64,000 bases of DNA from Paracyclopina nana (taxonomy: Eukaryota > Arthropoda > Copepoda > Cyclopoida > Cyclopettidae), in contig JAGUCH010000002.1 in assembly GCA_019096065.1 (NCBI GenBank), positions 8,382,501-8,446,500 on the forward strand. Direction: 5' to 3'. Positions 45,981-53,947 of the stretch are shown here, one piece after another (within the stretch, counting starts at the first letter, position 1; each line of letters starts with the position of its first letter). The notes beneath the pieces were generated by a model. The model searched no databases, was not told the DNA's origin, and saw only the letters and a program-made list of their open reading frames with translations. Both the position numbers and the translations under genes were made by a program.

Positions 45981-47889
45981 TTAAGCCTTGGCAGCCAATT
46001 CCTTGGCCTCTGCCTTCTTGATCTTGTTGATCCTTGATGAAGACTTAGCTCCAAGAGTGGAGCCTCCCCAGTGCTTCTTGATCTCGTCAGCCCTTTCGTT
46101 GTAGTTGGTCTTGACAGTTTCGATCAATTTGTTAAGGGCGCCCCTGTCACTTGATTCAACCTTTGGAAGAGAATTGCAGCATAAATAGAACATCTCAAAA
46201 ATTGCAAAAGATGCACTTGACTACAATAAAAAAATCAGTCAAGGATAAACGTTTCTAATCAAGAGGTTTCATGGGATTGGCTCTGTTGTTTTATCATCAT
46301 GAAAAAATTGGTTAACATAGACCCTAATTATGCTTACATTAGTGATGGCAAGGCAAGAAGTTGTTTTCCTGCGGACGACACGACCAATGCGAGCCTTGTT
46401 CTTAACTATGCAGTATGGAACTCCCATCTTTCTGCACAAAGCAGGAAGGAACAAGACGAGCTGAAATAACGAAAAAAAACAACATTAATCATGGTCGTAA
46501 AGACATCAAAGTAGCTAGGGGCTAGCGTGTGTATCAGCTAATTATTACATCAATTAAATTTCAGACGAAGAGATTCGTTAAAATGGTCTATCATCACAGC
46601 ATTCACATAAGTATCATAACAATAACATTGATGTAGGGCGATCCCAGCGGCCTTTATGGGCAACATTTGTGATTTTCAGCTGACACTGCTCGAGCAAAAA
46701 AACTGAGTTGGCGCGTTTTTGCGACTCCTAAAGTAGTTCGAAATAAAGACCCAAGCACATAAGAGTTATCAATTTTGGTAAAGGATTACTTTATGACGGT
46801 AAAATAAAATGATTTTAAATCTATTATACCCAAAAAAACATAGAACATCAAGACGTTAAAGTCCTGAAGCTATGCATTAGTAAAAACAAAGTAACCATTT
46901 ACAATAACTATTTGCCCTAAATAAAGTGGCTCAACTCATCAATACAAAATGTGATTTTGAACTCGGCTCACAAGTGTTTCTTCAAAAAACTCGGTAGATG
47001 GAGTGTCTTTGTTATGATACTGCTATCTATACATGACTAAGGAACATTTTAAAACTGCGCATACCTCAATGGGGTCAACATCGTTAGCAATGATGACGAG
47101 TTGAGCCTTCTTCTTCTCTACGAGGGTGGTGATGGTGTTGGCTCCATGGTGCACCACTGGAGGCTTCTTGGTAGGAGTATCCTCTTTACCAGCGGCCCTA
47201 GCCTCAGCCCTCTTCTTGAGGCGCTCCTTCTTCTCTTGCTTGGTCTCAGGACGATAGTTGTCCAAAAGACGGAACAATTGAGTGGCTGCAATGAAAAAGC
47301 TCGTCAGCATCTATGCCGTGAAAGCAAGACTAGAGCTAGAGTCTGTCATCGCCAATCCCGCTGGTAAAAAAACCAGGTATTGGCTGTTAGACTGAGAATA
47401 CGCCCGTCATAGCCTGAACAACAGAGCTGTTGGGTAATCAGCCCCGTCATGGCTCCTGAAGTTGATCAAGGCTGATGAGCGCGCCACTCATAAGTATCGA
47501 CGACTCAAAGCTTCAATCTGCAAGACATAAAACTTGGTCACCTTCAAGAATACATACCAGTTTGCCTATCAAGAGTGGTGTGGAATTGGTTGATTGGTGG
47601 GGGGATCTTCAAGCGGGTCTGAAGGACAGCCTTTTGGCGTTGCAGACGGACATACTTGGGCCAACGAACGAAACGGCTCAAGTCCCTCTTGGGCTGGATG
47701 TGCTGTCCAATCTCGAAACTACGGGGACGAGCAACGAAGAGGGGATTCTTGACCCTCTTGACTTCAGGCTTCTTCACAGCCAAAGGAGCGGCTGCGACCT
47801 TCTTTCCCTTCTTCTTTGCCTAGGCACACCAATATTAATACATGCCAAATGTAGCCAAGATAGCAAAAATGTACCTTCTTTTGGACCAT
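45981..47889 (-). CDS. RpL7A: 60S ribosomal protein L7A (eL8)
   Basis: Structural protein of the large ribosomal subunit, also in the L7Ae kink-turn-binding superfamily. Exons: 47875-47889, 47558-47819, 47065-47285, 46338-46460 and 45981-46160. All joins are in phase and give 266 residues, equal to the human protein. Typical segments: [113 protein letters not shown]. The first exon holds only five codons. Its start lies about 430 bp from the SAFB first exon, so the two may share a divergent promoter. Introns 3 and 4 hold a dispersed repeat and a candidate C/D snoRNA. Intron 2 (272 bp) is GC-richer than its neighbours. Confidence 0.97.
46231..46304 (-). ncRNA. Candidate C/D box snoRNA in RPL7A intron 4
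   Basis: The minus strand has a perfect C box ATGATGA (46300-46294), a possible guide ACAGAGCCAATCCC ending directly at a D'-like ATGA (46272-46269), a C'-like TTGATTA, and a D box CTGA (46238-46235). This gives about 70 nt inside a 177-nt intron. The guide is complementary to GGATTGGCTCTG, which from memory is a conserved 28S rRNA segment; that match needs checking. RPL7A genes are known snoRNA hosts in vertebrates. No good terminal stem is visible. Confidence 0.5.
46636..46815 (+). repeat. Dispersed repeat in RPL7A intron 3
   Basis: Colinear with 20008-20165 (GCGATCCCAGCG, ATAAAGACCCAAGCA, AAGGATTACTT...ATGAC). It is an interspersed repeat, diverged from the other copy by indels. Confidence 0.65.
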
Positions 47890-48315
47890 TTTAGAGGATG
47901 TTGCAAGAATTCAGGGATTTTATCAACCTGGCAGATTTTCGTCTTGCCGTTTAGGTCGAAGATATTTCGGAAAAGGAAGTCTAGAGTGCGCTGTTTGTTT
48001 ACTTTGATGAATTGGCAGCGCTCCCAGAGCTTCGTCACTCTTCTGAAAAATTTGTTGTTTAAGTGTGGCGTTTTTGGAGTCCCCTGTCCGAGTACCTCTG
48101 ACAGCCACATTGTACGACTATTTCTAAGGCTTTTTTATTTCATTTTTCGAACGCACAATTACAGTGGAATGAATTACACCAGCTTAATTTTGATACATGA
48201 GTTAGGAGCCACTTCTTTGGTCTAAAAATTAAGGTGAAGCATGCCAAAAGCTCATTTCATCCTTCATTCAACTTTTAACTTTTGAATTGACTTATTCGCG
48301 AACAATTACCGCTTG

Positions 48316-48326
48316 TCCGCCATCTT
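48316..48326 (+). promoter_or_regulatory. YY1-like motif at the SAFB first exon
   Basis: TCCGCCATCTT, the CCGCCATNTT core bound by YY1 (pleiohomeotic in flies), lies just upstream of a donor CCAAG|GTAAGA at 48395/48396. This marks a likely start region with a 5' UTR exon. The matching acceptor is at 48740-48741. Confidence 0.45.
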
Positions 48327-48811
48327 GCTTCGAACGTTTTGCTGGTTGTGCAAAAATCATTGAAAATTTGGTTGTGGTCCGGTTTTCCAGCCAAGGTAAG
48401 ACTTCTCTTTGATCTAAGGCTAAGCGTAAATTGCATTCAAACAAGAAAAGAAACCACAATGTTGAAGAAAACGAGGGTGTTGCAAACGAAGATTTCAGCC
48501 GTGAATTTTGAGGATGATGATGATGTCCATGATGATGTAATTGTTGTGCAACATGAGCGGGCCCAGCATATGAAGATCAATCATCGCTTGGGGTCACTTG
48601 AGATTAATTTTTAAGGCACTTTAGCATCAATTCAGTTTTCAGCAACTAAGAAAGAAAGCCACTTAAAAACCAAGACTCTCTCTCTCCAAAGTCCTCAACT
48701 CTTCTGCTACAGTTCACGTCTCTTAATTATGCTTTTTACAGATTATAGCAACTTCACAACTACTGATTCGCGTCGTGTGCTTGCTCTCTCAAATGTTAAA
48801 CATTTAAGACA

Positions 48812-51130
48812 ATGTCCGAGACAGTTAAGCTATTGAAAGACCTTCGTGTCACCGATCTCAAGGCTCAGCTCGAGAAGAGAGGCCTTACCACTAGCGGCGT
48901 CAAAGCTGTTCTTGCTGAGCGTCTGCAAAAGCACCTTGAAGACGAGGGAATCGACGTTGAAGCCTACGATTTCAACCAACAAGGCGATGATCCTAAGATC
49001 GGGGATGATTCTGCTCTAGAGGACGAAGAAGCTGAAAAGAAGGAGTCGAAAGGGGATGAAGAGGCTGTGGTCGGAAATGGAGAGCCCATAAATGACGAGG
49101 AAAAGCCGACTGACACCAAAGATGAGGAGACTTCCAATGAGGCCTCTGAAAAAAGGGCAGTTGAGGAGGAAAAGATTGATCCGGTCGAGGATGATTCCAT
49201 CAATATCATGCTCGGCGAAGATGAGGACAATCTCTTTGATGAGGACAAGAAGGAGCCAACAACTTCAATGGCTGACACCCTACCCAGAACTGCTTCTCCA
49301 CCTAAGCCAGAAACAGCACCAGTTGTCCAACCTTTTACGTCAAGGGACACTATTTCATTGGCTTCTAGGAGCCACAAGGCTCCCTCTGAAAACAGCTCCA
49401 TGAGGGTGGCCATTGATGAGTCGGAATCTGTGGGCACGCAGGAGTCTCTTGACGGCATGAACTCGGTTAAGGATGAAAAGCAGCCAAACGGGGATGCTTC
49501 CTCCAAGGAGAAAGAGTCGGCCCATTCCAATGAAAAGGATGTTGGAGATTCCAAAAATCTTTGGGTTAGTGGATTGTCTTCGTCTGTGCGAGCTGCAGAT
49601 CTCAAGGCTGCTTTTGCCAAGTTTGGTAAAGTCACGGCTGCCAAGGTTGTCACTAGCGCCAAGACTCCTGGAGCCAGATGCTACGGATATGTCATCATGA
49701 CCTCTCCAGAGGAGGCAATCAAATGTGTCTCTGAGTTGAATAAGACCAAACTTGGAGATAAAATCATCACAGTTGAGCGTGCCAAGCCAGACTCTCAAGC
49801 TCCTCCCAAGGTAGCAAAGTCAAACTTGGAAAGGAAGCCAAAAGAAGAGGCAGCTAATGAGACTGCCAAGCCATCCACCTCCAAAGATTCAACAACTGGC
49901 TCCAAAGATGAAAAGAGTGACAGCTCTTCAACTGCTGACAAGAAACGTAGTCGTAGCCGTGACCACTCTGATCGTGGTCGAAGCCGTGACCAAACTGATC
50001 GTGCACGTAGCCGTGACCAAGCTGATCGTGGACGAAGCCGTGACCAAGCTGATCGAGGACGGAGCCGTGATCTTGGTAACAAAGAACCTGCCAATCGCCC
50101 TCATCAACGCCACCGCAGTCCGCCCATAAGAAATAGGTCTCCAGGCAAGCGGCCAGTTCATGAGAGGCTCTCTATGCGGTCTCCGGAAAGGGCTGATCGG
50201 GCTCCGAGGCCAGATGTTTTGACATTTGCCCAGATTCGTGAAGCTCGTGAGCGTGAGCGAGCCCGTGAAGAGGAGCGACGCAGACGTCAGCGAGAACTGG
50301 AACGCCGTGAAGAAGAAGAAAGACGCCTTCGTGAGACCGAACGTCGCCGTCGGGCCGAGGAGGAGAGTTTGAAGGCAATGAGGGATGAACTCAGGCGAGA
50401 GAGAGAGAAGATCGAGCGTGAAAAGGCTGAGCTGATCCGGCTGGAGCGTGAGCGGCAACGGGTTGAGCGTGAGAGGTTGCAGCGTGAAAAGGAGGAGCTG
50501 GAGAGACTGAGGAGGCAGCAGGCCACAAGGATCGACGAGGTCCGCAGAGGTGTCAAGAGGCCCCCACCTATGGACGAGGGACATCACAGGGATCCTTACT
50601 ATGATGACAGGGCCAAGAGAAGCAGTGCTGGATCTGCTTCAGGTGGTGGCCGCTATGAGCACCGAGGCTATGAAGGGCGAGGTTCATCCTCCAGCTATGA
50701 CCATAACGAGGGCAGAGGTAGCAGCAGTAGGTATCAGTCATCATCGTCTTCAAGAAACGACTACCACGCCCACCGGGATGCACCGCCTCCGCCAAGGGGG
50801 TCTGATAGGGATCACAGAGGAGCATCATCTAGGTCAGGTTACGGCCCTTGGGCTGGTCCTCCAGGAGTTGTGCCACAGGGTGGAAGTAATGTCGCCAAAG
50901 GATCGTATCCACCTTTGATGGGGAGCACCCCTCAACCACCACAACCCCCAGTATTGTCAGGAGGCGGGCCTGTGCCTGGCGCGTCCAATTTCGGCTCCGG
51001 AAGTGGGAGCAGTGGCGGCCCTTCAAACATGGGCTATGGTGGGCGGGGAGGCCAATCATCTTATGGGGGCAGCGACAGCAGATACGACTTCAAGAATCCC
51101 ATGTTGGGTGGCGGCAGCAAGCGTTATTAA
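48812..51130 (+). CDS. SAFB: Scaffold attachment factor B-like protein (SAP + RRM)
   Basis: Nuclear DNA- and RNA-binding protein of 772 residues in one coding exon, acting in chromatin organisation, splicing and transcription. An N-terminal SAP domain (about 10-45: [20 protein letters not shown]) binds scaffold DNA. A long acidic linker follows. The RRM at about 248-325 starts [20 protein letters not shown] and has RNP1-like ARCYGYVIM. An RS-like block repeats the unit [10 protein letters not shown] long Arg/Glu coiled coil (about 470-580) and a Gly/Ser/Tyr-rich tail complete the family layout. The 5' UTR is split by an intron (about 48396-48741). AATAAA at 51236-51241 lies about 100 nt after the stop. 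SAFB and SLTM are not separable by eye. Confidence 0.93.
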   Translation: MSETVKLLKDLRVTDLKAQLEKRGLTTSGVKAVLAERLQKHLEDEGIDVEAYDFNQQGDDPKIGDDSALEDEEAEKKESKGDEEAVVGNGEPINDEEKPTDTKDEETSNEASEKRAVEEEKIDPVEDDSINIMLGEDEDNLFDEDKKEPTTSMADTLPRTASPPKPETAPVVQPFTSRDTISLASRSHKAPSENSSMRVAIDESESVGTQESLDGMNSVKDEKQPNGDASSKEKESAHSNEKDVGDSKNLWVSGLSSSVRAADLKAAFAKFGKVTAAKVVTSAKTPGARCYGYVIMTSPEEAIKCVSELNKTKLGDKIITVERAKPDSQAPPKVAKSNLERKPKEEAANETAKPSTSKDSTTGSKDEKSDSSSTADKKRSRSRDHSDRGRSRDQTDRARSRDQADRGRSRDQADRGRSRDLGNKEPANRPHQRHRSPPIRNRSPGKRPVHERLSMRSPERADRAPRPDVLTFAQIREARERERAREEERRRRQRELERREEEERRLRETERRRRAEEESLKAMRDELRREREKIEREKAELIRLERERQRVERERLQREKEELERLRRQQATRIDEVRRGVKRPPPMDEGHHRDPYYDDRAKRSSAGSASGGGRYEHRGYEGRGSSSSYDHNEGRGSSSRYQSSSSSRNDYHAHRDAPPPPRGSDRDHRGASSRSGYGPWAGPPGVVPQGGSNVAKGSYPPLMGSTPQPPQPPVLSGGGPVPGASNFGSGSGSSGGPSNMGYGGRGGQSSYGGSDSRYDFKNPMLGGGSKRY

Positions 51131-51324
51131 TTTGCATTTCGTTCGCGGCTTCATGTCTCTTTTTTTGTGTACTAATAATCGTATATACAATAATACTATA
51201 TTTGCCACATATGATTTTCCCCATCATACCTTAAAAATAAAGGAGCTTTTGCTGCCGTTGGGTCTGACACCTCCATCCTCTCTTTTTCCTCTAGAGCAAT
51301 AATCACTGTGGGCTGCTCGGTATA

Positions 51325-51651
51325 ATGTTGGTTCTGGTCCGCGGCGATCCTGCCTATACAAAAACTGAAGTAATTGGTTTGGACATTTTGGCACCCCGAC
51401 AACCGAAGCTGTACGGCCAAGTTGTGAATGGGCTTGGTTACAAAGTGAATCCGTCCACAAACATAGTTAGCGGCCCTGACGGAGCGGTTGATGAGTCGTG
51501 CAGGCCTGATGCTACTGGCAGGCAAATTTGCTTGAAGCCTTTCATGTATCCAACGGACGTGATAAATGTCTTGCAAGAAACTGGCGGATTTGTCTTGAGA
51601 TCCACCACCTGCCAAGGAAACTCCATTATTGTTTGGAACATGATCAAATAA
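51325..51651 (+). CDS. GCHFR: GTP cyclohydrolase I feedback regulatory protein-like (GFRP)
   Basis: 108-residue ORF. The last 40 residues resemble GFRP, the small pentameric protein that controls GTP cyclohydrolase I in tetrahydrobiopterin synthesis: YPTDVINVLQETGGFVLRST then TCQGNSIIVWNMIK, which fits the family's hydrophobic-GF-V-S-T-GQ-W pattern. The N-terminal half is less convincing, and the frame stays open upstream of the ATG, so the start is uncertain. It lies 84 bp after the SAFB AATAAA. A 59-nt intron starts 4 nt after its stop and ends 20 nt before MED22, so both ORFs appear to sit on one transcript. Confidence 0.5.
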   Translation: MLVLVRGDPAYTKTEVIGLDILAPRQPKLYGQVVNGLGYKVNPSTNIVSGPDGAVDESCRPDATGRQICLKPFMYPTDVINVLQETGGFVLRSTTCQGNSIIVWNMIK

Positions 51652-51655
51652 GTTC

Positions 51656-51714
51656 GTAAGTATATTTGATGGTTTGAGTAAGTCCCTTTGACGTCAGTTT
51701 TTCCTCTTACCTAG
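51656..51714 (+). other. 59-nt intron between two ORFs
   Basis: GTAAGTATATTTG at the left edge and TTTTTCCTCTTACCTAG at the right edge are strong splice signals. The intron lies wholly between the stop of the GFRP-like ORF and the MED22 start codon. It is either in a dicistronic transcript or in the 5' UTR of MED22. Confidence 0.65.
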
Positions 51715-51734
51715 GTTAATTTGAGTAGATCATT

Positions 51735-52169
51735 ATGGCAGCTTCCAAAGACTCGAAACAAGTTGTTACCATTACGAAAGACGCCTTGCTCAAGTCCTAC
51801 AGAAATCGCCTCAAGGTGGATATTGATTCCATGGTTGACAACTACAGCGAAATCATCAAGTTGTGCAAGGTTGACGAGGAGTCGCAAATCACGCGAGCCA
51901 CCCAGTGCGAAGAAGATGCTTTTGAAATGCAAGTCAGAGCCGCAAATATGGTCAGAGCCGGCGAATCCCTAATGAAGCTGATTAGCGACCTCAAGCAATT
52001 CCTTATTCTCAACGATTTCCCCACTGTAAACGATACCATTGCTGAAAACTCCAAAATGTTCCTCGAAGTGCAAGAAAACTGCGATCGCAAACTGACCACC
52101 ATTCGTGACGAGCTGGCAACTGATCTTTTTGAACTGGAGGACGAATTTTATAGCTCCCCTTTCAAGTAA
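51735..52169 (+). CDS. MED22: Mediator complex subunit 22
   Basis: 144-residue head-module subunit of Mediator (Surf5/Srb6 family), which links activators to RNA polymerase II in the nucleus. Family segments: [68 protein letters not shown]. The length is as expected and the ORF has no intron. Only 11 nt separate its stop from the NR2C2AP start, and the spliced gap to the GFRP-like ORF is also very short. It is thus likely part of a polycistronic transcript. Confidence 0.95.
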   Translation: MAASKDSKQVVTITKDALLKSYRNRLKVDIDSMVDNYSEIIKLCKVDEESQITRATQCEEDAFEMQVRAANMVRAGESLMKLISDLKQFLILNDFPTVNDTIAENSKMFLEVQENCDRKLTTIRDELATDLFELEDEFYSSPFK

Positions 52170-52180
52170 ACAATTTCAAG

Positions 52181-52585
52181 ATGGCCAACGTTTTGAGCGA
52201 GAAGTCAAATTTTTCGGCCAAAGTCAGCTCGGTACTGAACAAGAACGTCAAAGAGTTTGGCAAGCAATTCTTATTCGATGGTCGCGAGGACACATGTTGG
52301 AATTCCGACCAAGGCACCCCTCAGTTCATTTTGCTAAGTTTCACCCAGCCTCAGAAAACATTAAGTGCTTTGCAAATTCAGTTCCAAGGTGGTTTTGTTG
52401 GAAAAGACTGCCAAGTCGTCGTGAATGACACTCAAAAAATTGACTTTTATCCAGAAGATAGCAACAAGCTGCAAACCTTTCCTCTCGAAGGAATAGAGGA
52501 GTGCCAATCACTCAAGATTGTTTTTGGAGCCAGCACCGATTTCTTTGGTCGAATCACTGTGTACCAGTTGAATCTAATTTCCTGA
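52181..52585 (+). CDS. NR2C2AP: Nuclear receptor 2C2-associated protein homologue
   Basis: 134 residues (human 139) with a single F5/8 C-like beta-sandwich fold. In mammals it binds the orphan receptor TR4 (NR2C2); its role elsewhere is unknown. Family motifs: DTCWNSDQGTPQFILLSF, LQIQFQGGFVGKDC, KIDFYPEDSNKLQTFPLEG, ATDFFGR-like STDFFGRITVYQLNLI. ATG at 52181 directly follows TTTCAAG, a possible trans- or cis-splice acceptor, 11 nt after MED22. Confidence 0.93.
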   Translation: MANVLSEKSNFSAKVSSVLNKNVKEFGKQFLFDGREDTCWNSDQGTPQFILLSFTQPQKTLSALQIQFQGGFVGKDCQVVVNDTQKIDFYPEDSNKLQTFPLEGIEECQSLKIVFGASTDFFGRITVYQLNLIS

Positions 52586-52887
52586 GTTACTCTGACACTG
52601 TTAGTATTAGATTTAATTTTTTTTACCTTTTTTCACCTCAAGTCTCGCCAGCGTTCAATCAATAGTCTAGCCTACAGAAAGCCAATTTCTTCCCACTACT
52701 TACAATAGATTAGAGTAGCTTTTTCACCACTCTTTTCACGCAGTACTTAAATTGTTCCATTTCATAACTGCAGAAAGCATTTACATACCTCATCTAAGAC
52801 AGCTCTATTAATAAAAGATCTCAATATGTAGCTTTAGCTTCCAGACCAACTAATCCCAGCCGCCTGTTGTTCTTTTTTCAGACCACC
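52586..52887 (+). other. Intercistronic region between NR2C2AP and ALKBH4
   Basis: AATAAA at 52810-52815, then 66 nt later a strong acceptor TGTTCTTTTTTCAG (ending 52881) six nt before the ALKBH4 start. A poly(A) signal followed closely by a free acceptor is the layout of operons resolved by spliced-leader trans-splicing. A small ordinary promoter with a 5' UTR intron is the alternative. Confidence 0.55.
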
Positions 52888-53850
52888 ATGAACACAAATC
52901 GCAGGTGCGGCTGCAAAAGCTTCAACTCGTGCTACCTCTGCGAGGCTGAATTTGGCCTGTCAAACACTGAACCGGCCCTTGAAAGAATTGACACTATAAG
53001 TGAGCAGCGCATTTTCTGCCCCTTGTGTAGACGCTTGTACGCTCCAAGTAGAAGTGTTCATTTGTGTGGGCAAGGCCAGCCCTTTCAGGGAATTGAACTC
53101 TATCCAAACTTCGTTAGCCCCGAAGAGGAGCTTTCCCTATTGCACAACATCGACCAAATCCCATGGGATACCTCCCAGAGTGGGCGTCGTAAGCAGAATT
53201 TCGGCCCAAAAGCCAATTTCAAGAAGAGGAAAGTTAAGCTTGGTTCATTTGCTGGCTTCCCAGCATGCACCAAATTCATTCAGGATCGTTTTGCCTCAGT
53301 GCCAAGCCTTCAGGACTATAGGACCATTGAACAGTGCAGCATTGAATACCGTCCTGAAACCGGTGCCAGAATTGACCCGCATATCGATGACTGTTGGGTT
53401 TGGGGTGAACGAATTGTGCAGCTGAACACTCTGTCCGATTCTGTGCTCACACTATTTCCGTATAAAGGCGACCCGTTTCGATACAATTTGCAAGATGTAT
53501 CCAAGTATCCAAAAGTGATGAGCGGTAGTCAACTTGTTTTCAACCCATTCAAGTCTCAGCCATGGGGCGACGAGTTTGACTTCTTTAAAACCCGAGCAGC
53601 CTCCAATATGGGAGGCTGTTGCGAGGCTGTGGATGATGTTGTGATCAGAATCCCCTTACCCAGAAGGTCGTTGCTTGTTCTTTACGGCGAGCCTCGTTAT
53701 GATTGGGAGCACTGCATTTTACGTCGCGACATCACGTCAAGACGCATCGTGATTGCTTATCGAGAATTCACCCCAACTTATTTGCCAAATGGACCCGAAG
53801 AGTCCAAGGGCCTTGATATCCTCGCCAAAGCTGAACACTTCTTCCAATAA
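52888..53850 (+). CDS. ALKBH4: AlkB homologue 4, Fe(II)/2-oxoglutarate dioxygenase
   Basis: 320 residues. ALKBH4 is a dioxygenase reported to demethylate actin lysine and to act on methylated nucleic acid. The N-terminus has the family Cys-rich segment (RRCGCKSFNSCYLCE, then FCPLCRRLY). The core shows GIELYPNFVSPEEE, the metal pair H-x-D in DPHIDDCWVWGERI (His165, Asp167), the third ligand His275 in DWEHCI, and the 2-oxoglutarate region RRIVIAYREF. Length is close to human (302). AATAAA overlaps the stop codon, and the opposing EHMT stop lies only 97 bp away. It is the last ORF of the compact run starting at 51325. Confidence 0.95.
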   Translation: MNTNRRCGCKSFNSCYLCEAEFGLSNTEPALERIDTISEQRIFCPLCRRLYAPSRSVHLCGQGQPFQGIELYPNFVSPEEELSLLHNIDQIPWDTSQSGRRKQNFGPKANFKKRKVKLGSFAGFPACTKFIQDRFASVPSLQDYRTIEQCSIEYRPETGARIDPHIDDCWVWGERIVQLNTLSDSVLTLFPYKGDPFRYNLQDVSKYPKVMSGSQLVFNPFKSQPWGDEFDFFKTRAASNMGGCCEAVDDVVIRIPLPRRSLLVLYGEPRYDWEHCILRRDITSRRIVIAYREFTPTYLPNGPEESKGLDILAKAEHFFQ

Positions 53851-53947
53851 ATAAATCCAACTACATTTTGATCAGTTGTGACATACCTATTCCTTATAAA
53901 AATTTAATCTTCTTGTGTATTTTTCACAAAATAGTACAAAATATGGT

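Noticed and set aside
47286-47345. Second C/D snoRNA in RPL7A intron 2 (GATGACA ... CTGA)
   Set aside because: The C box lacks its leading T (CGATGA), there is no clear guide next to a D' box, and no terminal stem.
48339-48614. Small ORF of 91 residues upstream of SAFB
   Set aside because: It runs across a strong donor (AAG|GTAAGA at 48396) and into the 5' UTR intron of SAFB.
51196-51615. Minus-strand ORF of 139 residues opposite the GFRP-like ORF
   Set aside because: No family match. The plus strand carries the GFRP pattern and fits the neighbouring operon-like run.
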